A DNA stretch of 64,000 bases from RYN-230 sp963834515. Lineage in GTDB: Bacteria > Actinomycetota > Actinomycetes > Streptosporangiales > Streptosporangiaceae. This document shows, one piece after another, positions 34,172 through 42,028 of the stretch. Numbering within the stretch: position 1 is the stretch's first letter; each line of letters starts with the position of its first letter. The translations under genes were made by a program, and so were the position numbers. The notes below the pieces were generated by a model. It saw only the letters and a list, made by a program, of their open reading frames with translations. It was not told the origin of the DNA and did not search any database. The stretch covers positions 372,001-436,000 of the forward strand of contig CAWICB010000007.1 in NCBI GenBank assembly GCA_963834515.1, read 5' to 3'.

Positions 34172-35583
34172 GGGATCTCCATGGTGACGGCGGTCGGCCC
34201 GCCCGGCGGGCTGCTCACCGCCAGGACGCCGTCGAAGGCGGCCAGGCGGCGTTCGATGCCGCGCAGCCCGGTGCCGCACGCCGGGTTGGCGCCACCACAC
34301 CCATTGTCGCTGACCCCGATCCGCAGTATCCCGTCCGCGTGCCGGATGTCCACCCAGGCCTGGCTGGCCTCGGCGTGCTTGGCCACGTTGGCCAGCAGCT
34401 CACTGACCGCGAAGTAGGCGGCCGACTCCACCGGGGCGGGCAGCCGGCCGGGCAGGTCGGCGGCCAGCCGGGCGCGCACCGGGGTGTCCAGCACCAGCGC
34501 CCGGACCGCGTCGGCCAGGCCGCGGTCGGCCAGCACCGGCGGGTGGATGCCACGGACCAGGTCGCGCAGTTCGTTGAGCGCCCGCACCGACGCGTCCCTG
34601 GCCTCCAGCAGCAGCGCCCGGGCCGCGGCCGGGTTGTCGTCGATGAGCTGGCCAGCCGCGTCCAGTGTCATGCCCATCGCCACCAGCCGGGCCTGCGCGC
34701 CGTCGTGCAGGTCCCGCTCGATCCGGCGCATCTCGGCCGCCCCGGTGTCGATCGCCTCGGACCGGGTCTGGGCCAGGTGCTGCACCCGCTGGGCCAGTTC
34801 GGCCTGGCCGGCCGGGGCCAGCAGCGTCCCGGCCGCCAGGCCGTACCCGCGGAGCAGCCACGGTGCCGAGCCGAGCCCGGCCGCGATGATCGCGATGCCC
34901 AGCACGACCAGCACCGGGGCGTGGTTCCCCGGGAAGGCGGGCGGCGGCACCGCGAACCTGGCCACCGGCCCGATGAAGCCGATCAGGCCCAGCGTCACCA
35001 GCCCGGCCGGCAGCAGCGTCGGTATCCAGCCCAGCACGCTGTTCAGCACCGTCCAGCGCAGATCCCGCGCGGTGGCCGGATCGCTGAGCAGCCAGCCGAG
35101 CCGCCGCCAGTACCGCACCGGGGCGCCGTACGTGCCGGGCAGCGGCAGCTCCTGGCCGGCCGTGGGCATGCCGGTCAGGCTGGCCACCACCCGCCTGGTC
35201 AGCCAGGCCAGCCGCCGGATGGCCAGCAGCAGGTACGGCAGCAGGACCAGGGTGACCGTGATCCCGGCCAGCAGCACGGCCAGCGCCACCACCCCCCGCC
35301 CCGGCATGTCCGGGCCGGTGGCGACGACGGCGTGGACGACCTGGCCGTACGGCCCCGGCTTGGCCGCGAAGGCCGCCTCCCCCTGCGGCCGGAGCAGCAC
35401 CCGCGTGATCAGCGCGCCGGCGATGGCCAGCGGCGCGATCAGGGCGACCAGCAGCGCCGCCCCGGCCAGCAGCAGCACGTACAGCGCCAGCAGCCGGACG
35501 GTGGCGGCGATACCCGCGCCCAGCCAGGACCGGCGCCGGCCGTGCGGGGCCGGGCCGCGCCAGGGTGTTGTTCCGCTGCTCAT
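34135..35583 (-). CDS. NarL-type sensor histidine kinase
   Basis: A 482-residue membrane kinase. Four to five hydrophobic helices (about 25-60, 95-120, 175-205, 220-245) form a sensor region of the PspC/DUF-like actinomycete type. The HisKA_3 phospho-acceptor is RRIERDLHDGAQARLVAMGM near residue 290; the ATPase domain shows ELLANVAKHAEASQ (N box) near 400, GVSDNGCGGA and GTGLRGIERRLAAFDG. ATG 35583 has AGGAG 7 nt upstream. It is transcribed with the frameshifted response regulator and diverges from the ABC remnant. Confidence 0.92.
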   Translation of the reverse strand: MSSGTTPWRGPAPHGRRRSWLGAGIAATVRLLALYVLLLAGAALLVALIAPLAIAGALITRVLLRPQGEAAFAAKPGPYGQVVHAVVATGPDMPGRGVVALAVLLAGITVTLVLLPYLLLAIRRLAWLTRRVVASLTGMPTAGQELPLPGTYGAPVRYWRRLGWLLSDPATARDLRWTVLNSVLGWIPTLLPAGLVTLGLIGFIGPVARFAVPPPAFPGNHAPVLVVLGIAIIAAGLGSAPWLLRGYGLAAGTLLAPAGQAELAQRVQHLAQTRSEAIDTGAAEMRRIERDLHDGAQARLVAMGMTLDAAGQLIDDNPAAARALLLEARDASVRALNELRDLVRGIHPPVLADRGLADAVRALVLDTPVRARLAADLPGRLPAPVESAAYFAVSELLANVAKHAEASQAWVDIRHADGILRIGVSDNGCGGANPACGTGLRGIERRLAAFDGVLAVSSPPGGPTAVTMEIPCALSSPKTSFC

Positions 35584-35787
35584 CACGAGTCTCCTTCGCC
35601 CGGGCTGACGCCTTCAGTCTGGCCGGCCGGCGGGCCCGGCGCAGTGCCCCTGGGCCCCGGAGCGCGGGGTGTACCTAGACCCACCGGGACACGCGGCCCA
35701 GCCGTCTATCCCACCCGGCACTCCCGCTTCTAGCGTCACGGGCAGGCCCGGCGCGGCGCGGGGCCGCTCACCGCGGAGGGATACGGC

Positions 35788-36702
35788 ATGGACATCATCG
35801 AGTCCGCGGGGCTCGGCCAGCGCTACCAGCGGACCTGGGCGCTGCGGGACTGCACGCTGGCCGTGCCGGACGGGCATCTGGTCGCCCTGGTCGGCCCGAA
35901 CGGCGCGGGCAAGCCCACGCTGCTGCACATGGCGGTCGGCCTGGTGTCCCCGCCAGCCGGCGCGGTCAGCGTGCCCGGGCAGCCCGCCGGGTCGCTGGGC
36001 GCCCGGCACGGGACCGCGTTCGTGGCCCAGAACGCGCCGCTGTACCCGAACCTGCCGGTGGCGGCCATGCTCCAGGTGCCCCGTAACCTCAACCGGCGGT
36101 GGGGCCAGCCGCGGGCCGAGGCCCGGCTGGCCGAGCTGGGCATCCCCCTGGACCGGAAGGCAGGCAAGCTGTCCGGCGGCCAGCAGGCTCAGCTCGCGCT
36201 GACCGTGGCGCTGGCCCGGCGGCCCCGGCTGCTGGTGCTGGACGAGCCGCTGGCGGCGCTGGACCCGGTGGCCCGGAGCGATTTCATGGCCGCGGTGCTG
36301 GCCGCGGTGGCCGGGGACGGCATCTCGGTCGTGCTGTCCTCGCACCTGCTGGCTGAGCTGGACCGGGTGGCGGACTACCTGATCGTGCTGGCCCATGGCC
36401 AGCTCCAGCTCGCGGGCCAGGTGGCCGACCTGCTGGCCGGGCACCGGGTGCTCACCGGCCCGGCCCCGGAAACCGCCCAGCAGGCCGAACGCCCCGGCCT
36501 GGTGCATGCCCACCGCCTGGGCGCACAGGCCCAGCTGCTGGTCAAGGCCACGCCCGCGGCGGCCCCGGTGCCGCCCGGCTGGCAGCAGCGGGCGGCCAGC
36601 CTGGCGGAGATCGCCCTGGGCTACCTGCGCGCCGCGGGCGGCGCGGCCGGGACGCCGGCCGTGCCGCGCCCGGCCGGGCTGGGCGCCGGAGCCCGGGCAT
36701 GA
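35788..36702 (+). CDS. ABC transporter ATP-binding protein with altered Walker A
   Basis: A 304-residue ATPase of the DrrA/CcmA type. Walker A reads GPNGAGKPT near residue 38, with Pro in place of the Ser/Thr after the Lys that coordinates Mg2+. The rest is intact: FVAQNAPLYPNL (Q-loop), KLSGGQQAQLAL (signature), LLVLDEPLAALDP (Walker B) and VVLSSHLLAEL (H-loop). The Pro codon CCC differs from Ser TCC by one base. The next gene, its permease, is a remnant, so this ATPase has probably lost its function. Confidence 0.88.
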   Translation: MDIIESAGLGQRYQRTWALRDCTLAVPDGHLVALVGPNGAGKPTLLHMAVGLVSPPAGAVSVPGQPAGSLGARHGTAFVAQNAPLYPNLPVAAMLQVPRNLNRRWGQPRAEARLAELGIPLDRKAGKLSGGQQAQLALTVALARRPRLLVLDEPLAALDPVARSDFMAAVLAAVAGDGISVVLSSHLLAELDRVADYLIVLAHGQLQLAGQVADLLAGHRVLTGPAPETAQQAERPGLVHAHRLGAQAQLLVKATPAAAPVPPGWQQRAASLAEIALGYLRAAGGAAGTPAVPRPAGLGAGARA

Positions 36703-36876
36703 CCACGCCCGCTCGCGCAGACGGTGCCGTTCCTGGTGCTGGCCGTGCCCGGGCTGATCGGCGTGTTCGCCGGGGCGCTGATCCGGCGCACCGTGCCGGC
36801 CATGGCGGCCGCGGTGGCCACCTGGACGGTGCTCGACGTGGTCACGATGACGACGCTGCGCCAGCGCGGCGAATGA
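36699..36876 (+). pseudogene. Remnant of ABC-2 type permease gene
   Basis: ATG 36699 overlaps the ATPase stop (ATGA) and opens a short frame. A second frame from 36718 reads PFLVLAVPGLIGVFAGALIR, then RRTVPAMAAAVATW, and stops at 36874. The first half resembles the early helix (ALIGVFWGAPL) and the second the late helix (GALLRRTLPAMAA) of actinomycete ABC permeases, apparently joined by a large internal deletion. What remains cannot transport. Confidence 0.65.
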
Positions 36877-36915
36877 ACCTAGCTCGTGAAGTAAATGAAT
36901 CTAGCTCGTGAAGTA
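36872..36915 (+). repeat. 22-bp tandem duplication covering the end of the epimerase gene
   Basis: AATGAACCTAGCTCGTGAAG plus TA (36872-36893) is repeated at 36894-36915 with one C/T difference. The second copy contains the stop codon and last codons (Tyr-Phe-Thr-Ser) of the reverse-strand epimerase gene. The first contains the stop region of the permease remnant. Confidence 0.9.
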
Positions 36916-37800
36916 GTGGCCTGCTTCGAGGTCGGCGAGCAGCCCGGGATGCACCGGCCGCCAGCCGAGAAGTTCCTGGGTCAGCGCGCTCGAGGCCGGG
37001 CAATCCATGCCCGCGAACAGCGCGAACGCGCCGAAGTGGCCCTCCGCCTCGGCGGCCGAGATGGCCGTGACCGGCAGCTTCAGGTGCCGCCCGATGACCC
37101 CGGCGATGTCACGGAACGGCACCCCCTCGTCTCCGACCGCGTGCAGCCGGGCGCCCGCAGGCGCGGCCTCCAGAGCCAGCCGGAACAGGTGCGCAGCGTC
37201 CAGCCGGTGCACGGCGGCCCAGCGGTTGGACCCATCGCCGACATAAGCGGCCAGGCCCTTGCCGCGGGCGATGCCGATCAGGGCCGGGACGAAGCCGTGA
37301 TCGCCCTCGCCGTGCACCGACGGTGCCAGCCGCATGGCCGAGACGCGCACGCCGCGCCCGGCGAACGACAGCGCCACCTGTTCCGAGACCCGGGGATAGG
37401 CGTGCGAGGCAGGCGGGTCGTCCTGTTCGGTGGCGACCCGGCCCGGCGTGAGCAGAGCGGTCCCGGCGGCCACCACGAAGGGCTTGCCCGATCCGGCCAG
37501 CGCCTCGCCCATGGCCTCGATGGCCTGGGCGTCGGCCCGGGCCGCGGCGGCCGCGTCGCCGGTAGCGGAGAAGTCGTGGATGTAGGCGGTGTGGATCACG
37601 CCGTCCGCCGCGGCTGCTCCCCGGCGCAAGCTGTCGGTGTCGCTGAGGCTGCCGCGGTGCACGGTGGCGCCGGCCGCGGTGACCGAGGCGGCCCCCTCGT
37701 CCGAGCGGGCGAGGCCGACAACCTCATGCCCGGCGCCGAGAAGCTCGGGGACAACGGCGGAACCGACGAATCCGGTCGCGCCGGTGACGAACACACGCAT
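36901..37800 (-). CDS. NAD(P)-dependent epimerase/dehydratase-family (extended SDR) protein
   Basis: A 299-residue Rossmann protein opening MRVFVTGATGFVGSAVVPEL with the GxxGxxG nucleotide motif at residues 7-13. The extended-SDR profile is clear (ARSDEGAASVTAAGATVHRG, HTAYIHDFSATG, SVHGEGDHGFVPALI). The usual active-site YxxxK appears as YPRVSEQ, with Lys replaced, so classic dehydrogenase chemistry is doubtful. AGGAG lies 7 nt before ATG 37800. It is divergent from a LysR gene, the usual arrangement for a regulator and its target. Confidence 0.88.
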   Translation of the reverse strand: MRVFVTGATGFVGSAVVPELLGAGHEVVGLARSDEGAASVTAAGATVHRGSLSDTDSLRRGAAAADGVIHTAYIHDFSATGDAAAAARADAQAIEAMGEALAGSGKPFVVAAGTALLTPGRVATEQDDPPASHAYPRVSEQVALSFAGRGVRVSAMRLAPSVHGEGDHGFVPALIGIARGKGLAAYVGDGSNRWAAVHRLDAAHLFRLALEAAPAGARLHAVGDEGVPFRDIAGVIGRHLKLPVTAISAAEAEGHFGAFALFAGMDCPASSALTQELLGWRPVHPGLLADLEAGHYFTS

Positions 37801-37934
37801 GATCGATCTCCTGGCTGGTTCGCTGAGTCCCGGCCGCGGTAGCGGCGGGCCGATCACGTCCAGTCAATGCCGGTCCACCGGCGCGTGTCCAAGTCTTGTT
37901 CCGCACCAGGTCATACGCATCGGGTATCACCGCA

Positions 37935-37988
37935 GATAAAAGCCCTATCAGGCGGTCGCGGGCGGACCAGTCAGGTTACGGTTGGGGC
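37935..37988 (+). promoter_or_regulatory. Candidate LysR-type box and lysR promoter
   Basis: GATA-N7-TATC (37935-37949) is a dyad in the 188-bp divergent region between the SDR and lysR genes. TACGGT at 37977-37982 is 6 nt before the lysR ATG, so a leaderless transcript is possible. No good -35 is seen. The dyad is short and could be chance. Confidence 0.4.
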
Positions 37989-38903
37989 ATGACCGACGTG
38001 CCGCCGCCCACCGACCTCGACCTGCGGCTGGTGCGGTATTTCACTGTCGTGGCCGAGCAGCGGCACTTCGGCCGCGCCGCCGCCGCCCTGCGCGTGGCCC
38101 AGCCGTCGCTGAGCCGGCAGATCCGCCGCCTGGAACAGCAGCTCGGTGCCCGCTTGCTGGACCGCACCCCGCAGGGCAGCCGGCTCACCGAGGCCGGGGA
38201 AGCGTTCCTGCCCCGGGCCAGGGCCCTGCTCCGCTCGGCCGCCCAGGCCGCGGCCAGCGCCCGGGCCGCGGCCCAGCCCAGCCGGATCACGATCGGCTAC
38301 ACGGCCAACCTCATCGTCACCCCGGCCGTGCGCCACGTGCGCCACCAGTACCCGGACGCCGACGTGCAGACGCTGCACCTGGCCTGGGACGACACCAGGG
38401 CCGCACTGCTGGATCACCGGGTGGACGCGGTGGTGTCCAGGCTGCCCATCGACACCGGCGGACTGCGCGTGACCGTGCTCTACGCCGAGCCCCGGGCGGT
38501 GCTGGTGCCGCTCGGCCACCGGCTGGCGGGCAAGGAATCGGTCACCCTCGGCGACATCGCGGGCGAGCCCATGCCCCGGGTCCCCGATGCGGCCTGGAAC
38601 GCCTACTGGCGCATCGACCCGCGGCCAGACGGGACCCGGGCCCCCGGCGGCCCGCTGGTCGCGGCCATCGAGGACAAACTCGAGTTCGTCGCGGCCGGTG
38701 AGGCGGTGGCCATCATCCCGGCCGGCCCCAGCCCCCGGCCGGATCTGACCGCGATCCCGCTGGACGGCGTTGAGCCCGGCCACGTCGTGCTGGTCACCCG
38801 GGCCGGCGACCGCAGCCGCCTGGTGGCCGCGTTCAGCCAGGCGGCCCACGCCCACCTCACCGGCCCCGGCCCGGCCCGCGCTGGCTACCCCGAGCCGGGT
38901 TAG
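37989..38903 (+). CDS. LysR-family transcriptional regulator
   Basis: A 304-residue regulator. The N-terminal winged helix reads DLRLVRYFTVVAEQRHFGRA and LRVAQPSLSRQIRRLEQQLG, followed by the linker helix. The effector-binding domain runs from about residue 98 (ITIGYTANLIVTPAVRHVRH) to the end. It is divergent from the SDR gene, with 188 bp between the two starts, and so probably controls it and itself. ATG 37989. Confidence 0.93.
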   Translation: MTDVPPPTDLDLRLVRYFTVVAEQRHFGRAAAALRVAQPSLSRQIRRLEQQLGARLLDRTPQGSRLTEAGEAFLPRARALLRSAAQAAASARAAAQPSRITIGYTANLIVTPAVRHVRHQYPDADVQTLHLAWDDTRAALLDHRVDAVVSRLPIDTGGLRVTVLYAEPRAVLVPLGHRLAGKESVTLGDIAGEPMPRVPDAAWNAYWRIDPRPDGTRAPGGPLVAAIEDKLEFVAAGEAVAIIPAGPSPRPDLTAIPLDGVEPGHVVLVTRAGDRSRLVAAFSQAAHAHLTGPGPARAGYPEPG

Positions 38904-38910
38904 CCAGCAC

Positions 38911-39351
38911 TCAGCCGCCCAGCGTCCAGGACCGGTCGATCAGGTCCGTCATCGCCCGCTGGAAGTCGCGGCGCTGCTGTTCGCTCCAGCCTTCGGTCAG
39001 GCGGCGGAAGACCCGCTCTTGCCAGGCATGCGCTTGGTCCAGCATGGTGTGGCCGGCTGCGGTAACCGCCGCCTGGCGGTGGCGGCCGTCAGTGCCCGGC
39101 GCCCGCATGGTCAGGTACCCGGCCTCAGCCGCGTTCCTGACCAGCCGCGATGCTCCGCTCTGGTCTATGCCGATCTCGTGGGCGACGGCATTGACCGTGG
39201 CCGCGCCCCCGCGCTGGGTCAGCGAGTGGACCGCCTCGGTGACGAGCACCAGCCGGCCCGGCCCGGCCGCCTGCTGGCCGCTGGCCGGTGACCGGCGCGA
39301 CCAGTGCCGGACGAATGCGAACAGCACCTGGCCCGGCCCGGGGCTGCTCAT
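38911..39351 (-). CDS. MarR-family transcriptional regulator
   Basis: A 146-residue winged-helix protein: LVLVTEAVHSLTQRGGAATV, NAVAHEIGIDQSGASRLVRN (recognition region), and the wing MRAPGTDGRHRQAAVTAAGH. ATG 39351 overlaps the stop of the upstream SnoaL-like gene (ATGA), so the two are translationally coupled. A palindrome upstream of that gene (39739-39753) is its likely operator. Confidence 0.92.
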   Translation of the reverse strand: MSSPGPGQVLFAFVRHWSRRSPASGQQAAGPGRLVLVTEAVHSLTQRGGAATVNAVAHEIGIDQSGASRLVRNAAEAGYLTMRAPGTDGRHRQAAVTAAGHTMLDQAHAWQERVFRRLTEGWSEQQRRDFQRAMTDLIDRSWTLGG

Positions 39352-39728
39352 TCGGTGGCCGCCAGCTCGCGGCAGATACAGGCCAGCTCCAGCGCTGACG
39401 TCAGATCTGGCCGCCGGAGAGCGGCCGTCACCTTCGCACCGGCGACCCGGAACACCGTCGCGACCCGGGCCGGGGCTGTGCTGCCCGGCCAGCTGGCGTC
39501 CTGTTCCACGACCATGAGGCGCGCACTGACTGGATGCCACGACCGGGGGATCAGCTTGACCCCCGAGCGTTGCACCCAGTCCGCGAACTGCTGGGGCGTA
39601 ATCGGGCCGGCGCCCTTCGGGCCGAGCACGACGACCGGATCACCGACCGCCCGCGCTGACCGCTCCGGGTCGCCGTCGTTCACGCTGGCGTGCCACTCAC
39701 TGATAGCGGCTTCCAGGGCTGACTCCAC
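39348..39728 (-). CDS. SnoaL-like/NTF2-fold protein
   Basis: A 126-residue protein with an NTF2-like pattern: an N-terminal helix (ALEAAISEWHASVNDGDPER), the VVVLGPKGAGPITPQQFADW segment, and a beta-sheet half with ARLMVVEQDASW and VATVFRV. NTF2-fold proteins bind or transform small hydrophobic molecules; no catalytic residues stand out. The GTG start at 39728 lies where transcription is predicted to begin (TAGACT 6 nt upstream). It precedes the marR gene in one operon. Confidence 0.75.
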   Translation of the reverse strand: MESALEAAISEWHASVNDGDPERSARAVGDPVVVLGPKGAGPITPQQFADWVQRSGVKLIPRSWHPVSARLMVVEQDASWPGSTAPARVATVFRVAGAKVTAALRRPDLTSALELACICRELAATE

Positions 39729-39734
39729 GGCAGA

Positions 39735-39753
39735 AGTCTATGCGAAACGCATA
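39735..39753 (-). promoter_or_regulatory. MarR operon promoter with palindromic operator
   Basis: On the reverse strand TAGACT (39740-39735) is a -10 hexamer 6 nt before the GTG, predicting a leaderless mRNA. The dyad TATGCG-aaa-CGCATA (39739-39753) overlaps its upstream edge and is followed by an AT-rich run. A MarR dimer bound there would block RNA polymerase. Confidence 0.6.
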
Positions 39754-39798
39754 TATATCTGGGCCGCCGGGGGCCGGCCAGGTCATGACGAGGTACTG

Positions 39799-40592
39799 CT
39801 AGCGGGCGGCGATCAGCACGGTGGCGCCCAGCCCGGCCGACCGGGCCAGCCGCGGCGCCAGCCCGGCGGTGGCCACCGCGGCCGTGGCCGCCGCCTCCTG
39901 GCGGTCACTGATCTCGGTGAACAGGTGGCCGCCCGGGGCGAGCCAGCCCGCCGCCACCGCGGCCACCCGGCGGAGCACGTCCAGGCCGTCCGGGCCGCCG
40001 TCCAGGGCCACCGGCGCTTCGTGCTGGCGGGCCTCGGCGGGCAGCAGCGCGACATCGCCGGTGGGCACATAGGGCACGTTGGCCAGCAGCACGCCGACCC
40101 GGCCGCGCAGCCCGGCGGGCAGCGGCTCATCCAGATCGCCCAGGTAGACGTGGCCACCGGCGGCCTGCACGTTACGCCGGGCGCAGCGCACCGCGGCCGG
40201 GTCGATGTCGGCGGCGTGCAGCTCGACCGGGCGGCCGCCCGCCGCGGCCAGCGCCACACCCAGCGCACCCGAGCCGCAGCACAGGTCCACGATCACCGGC
40301 CGCCGGCCGGGCCGAGCAGGCCGGCCGCCTGGCCGACCAGGAATTCGGTCCGGCGGCGCGGCACGAACACGCCGGGGTCCACCTCGATCCGCAGCCCGCA
40401 GAACTCGGCCCAGCCCAGCACGTGCTCGAGGGGCTGGCCCGCGGCCCGCTGGCGTTCCATGGCCGCCAGTTCGGCCGGGGTCCGGGCGGCCGCGATGAGC
40501 AGCCGCGCCTCGTCCTCGGCGAACACGCATCCGGCCGACCGGAGCCGGGCGGCCACGGCGGGCAGGGACTGGGCAGGCGGGGAAGCTGACAT
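39799..40592 (-). pseudogene. PrmC/HemK-like N5-glutamine methyltransferase gene with one frameshift
   Basis: From ATG 40592 the first frame gives the helical N-domain (LPAVAARLRSAGCVFAEDEA, then GQPLEHVLGWAEFCGL and VPRRRTEFLV). Around 40298 the frame changes. The second frame carries the SAM motif VIVDLCCGSGALGVAL, HAADIDPAAVRCARRN, and the catalytic motif as LLANVPYVPTGD (NxPY), ending at 39799. Together about 264 residues, the usual length of the actinobacterial putative N5-glutamine methyltransferase family. A single base missing in a GGCC-rich run explains the break, so assembly error is possible. Confidence 0.85.
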
Positions 40593-40622
40593 GGCGCCCA
40601 GTCACCTTACTCGCTGGCTCGT

Positions 40623-40658
40623 CTTGCTCAGGCAAGCTAAAATCTGCTTATGCAAGCA
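40623..40658 (+). promoter_or_regulatory. TetR operator pair over a probable leaderless promoter
   Basis: CTTGC-tcag-GCAAG (40623-40636) and TGCTT-atgc-AAGCA (40645-40658) are two related dyads. Between them TAAAAT (40638-40643) is a good -10, placing the transcript start at the ATG (40650), which lies in the loop of the second dyad. Binding by the encoded TetR protein would shut off its own operon and perhaps affect the divergent prmC-like gene, whose start is 57 bp away. Confidence 0.65.
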
Positions 40659-41255
40659 AGGACGCACGGGATGCGGCGCTCGTTCACCGAAGGCGCGCGG
40701 CGGGCGCAGATCGTGCAGGCAGCGATCGAGACCATCGCCGAGGCTGGTTACCGGGGGGCCACGTTTGCCCGCATCACCGAGCGCGCCGGTCTGTCCAGTA
40801 CCGGGCTCATCTCGTACCACTTCGCGAGCCGGGACGAGCTGATCGGTGAGGTGGTGGCCAAAGTGATCGGGGACATCGGCGCGTTCATGGCCCGGCGGAT
40901 GGCCGGGGCGGCCGGCCCGGCCGCGGCGCTGCGCGCCTACATCGAGGGCAACGCCGAGTTCACCGCGGCGCACCGGGCCGACATGAAGGCACTGCTGGAG
41001 ATCTTCCTGAACGGCGGGCTGCACTACGGCGCCGCCGATGAGCAGGCTGCCCTGTCGCCGCTCGAGGAGATCCTGCGGGCCGGGCAGCGTACCGGCGAGT
41101 TCCGCGGGTTCGACCCGACGGTGATGGCCACCCTCATCCAGCGGGCCGTGGACGGCCTGCCGTTCCTGCTGGCCGCCCGGCCCGGCCTGGATGTGACGGG
41201 CTACGCCGCGGAGGTGGTGACCACGTTCGAGCTCGCCACCCGGGCCACGCCATGA
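40650..41255 (+). CDS. TetR-family transcriptional regulator
   Basis: A 201-residue regulator. The helix-turn-helix is in residues 10-60 (ARRAQIVQAAIETIAEAGYR, ARITERAGLSSTGLISYHFA). The C-terminal all-helical ligand domain follows. ATG 40650 agrees with the leaderless promoter; ATG 40671 is an alternative that still contains the whole DNA-binding domain. Its end overlaps the start of the VC0807-type gene by 4 nt, so it probably controls that membrane protein. Confidence 0.92.
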   Translation: MQARTHGMRRSFTEGARRAQIVQAAIETIAEAGYRGATFARITERAGLSSTGLISYHFASRDELIGEVVAKVIGDIGAFMARRMAGAAGPAAALRAYIEGNAEFTAAHRADMKALLEIFLNGGLHYGAADEQAALSPLEEILRAGQRTGEFRGFDPTVMATLIQRAVDGLPFLLAARPGLDVTGYAAEVVTTFELATRATP

Positions 41256-42028
41256 CCGGGCCGGCCACCCGGGCCACGCCGCGCACGGCGGCCCCGGCCC
41301 CGGCCAGCCTGGGCCGTCAGCTCGCGGCCCTGGTCTTCGACATCGCCGCGCCCATCGGGCTGTACTACGGACTGCGCGCGGCCGGCCTGTCCAGCCTGCT
41401 GGCCCTGGCCGCCGGGGCGGTCATCCCGGCGGCCAGCGCGGCCTGGACACTGGCCCGGCAGCGGCGGGCCAACATGATCGCCCTGCTGGTGCTGGGCACC
41501 ATCGTGGTGTCCCTGGTCATCTCGGTTATCTCGGCCAGCCCGCGCTTCCTGCTGGCCAAGGACGGCCTGCTGACCGGGGTGTGGGGAATCTGGTTCCTGG
41601 CCAGCGTGTGGGCCCGCCGGCAGGCCGCGTTCCTGTTCGCCCGGCCGCTGCTGGAGGGGCGGCGCGCGTTCGCGGTCCGGGACTGGGACGCGCTGTGGGA
41701 CGCCGAGCCGCGGTTCCGCCGCATCTGGCGGGCGTCCTCGGTGATCTGGGGGCTGGCCCTGCTGGCCGACGCGGCCATCCGGGTGGTGATGTCCTGCACG
41801 CTGCCGGTCAACGTGGTGCCCGGCCTGGGCGGGGCGCTGTACCCGGTGACGTTCGTGGTGATCCAGATCGTGACCAACATCTACTACCAGGCCGCCGGGC
41901 TGAACCGGCTGCTCGGCGCGCGCTGGCTGCGGGACCGTGGCTCAGCGCGGCAGCACATGCGGGTTCAGCGTGCCGGCTGGGTCGAACGCCGCGCGGATCC
42001 GGGCGAACAGGGCCCGCTCAGCGGCTGA
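41252..42028 (+). CDS. VC0807-family membrane protein
   Basis: A 258-residue protein with hydrophobic helices at about residues 24-45, 48-66, 74-92, 105-122, 165-185 and 195-215. It shows the family pattern FDIAAPIGLYYGLRAAGLSS near residue 30 and RARPLLEGRR-type charged loops between helices 4 and 5 (FARPLLEGRRAFAVRDWDAL). Function unknown. ATGA overlap with the tetR stop. Its last 29 codons overlap the convergent FAD oxidase gene by 87 bp; the hydrophilic tail may not be conserved, so a premature loss of the original stop is possible. Confidence 0.83.
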   Translation: MTGPATRATPRTAAPAPASLGRQLAALVFDIAAPIGLYYGLRAAGLSSLLALAAGAVIPAASAAWTLARQRRANMIALLVLGTIVVSLVISVISASPRFLLAKDGLLTGVWGIWFLASVWARRQAAFLFARPLLEGRRAFAVRDWDALWDAEPRFRRIWRASSVIWGLALLADAAIRVVMSCTLPVNVVPGLGGALYPVTFVVIQIVTNIYYQAAGLNRLLGARWLRDRGSARQHMRVQRAGWVERRADPGEQGPLSG

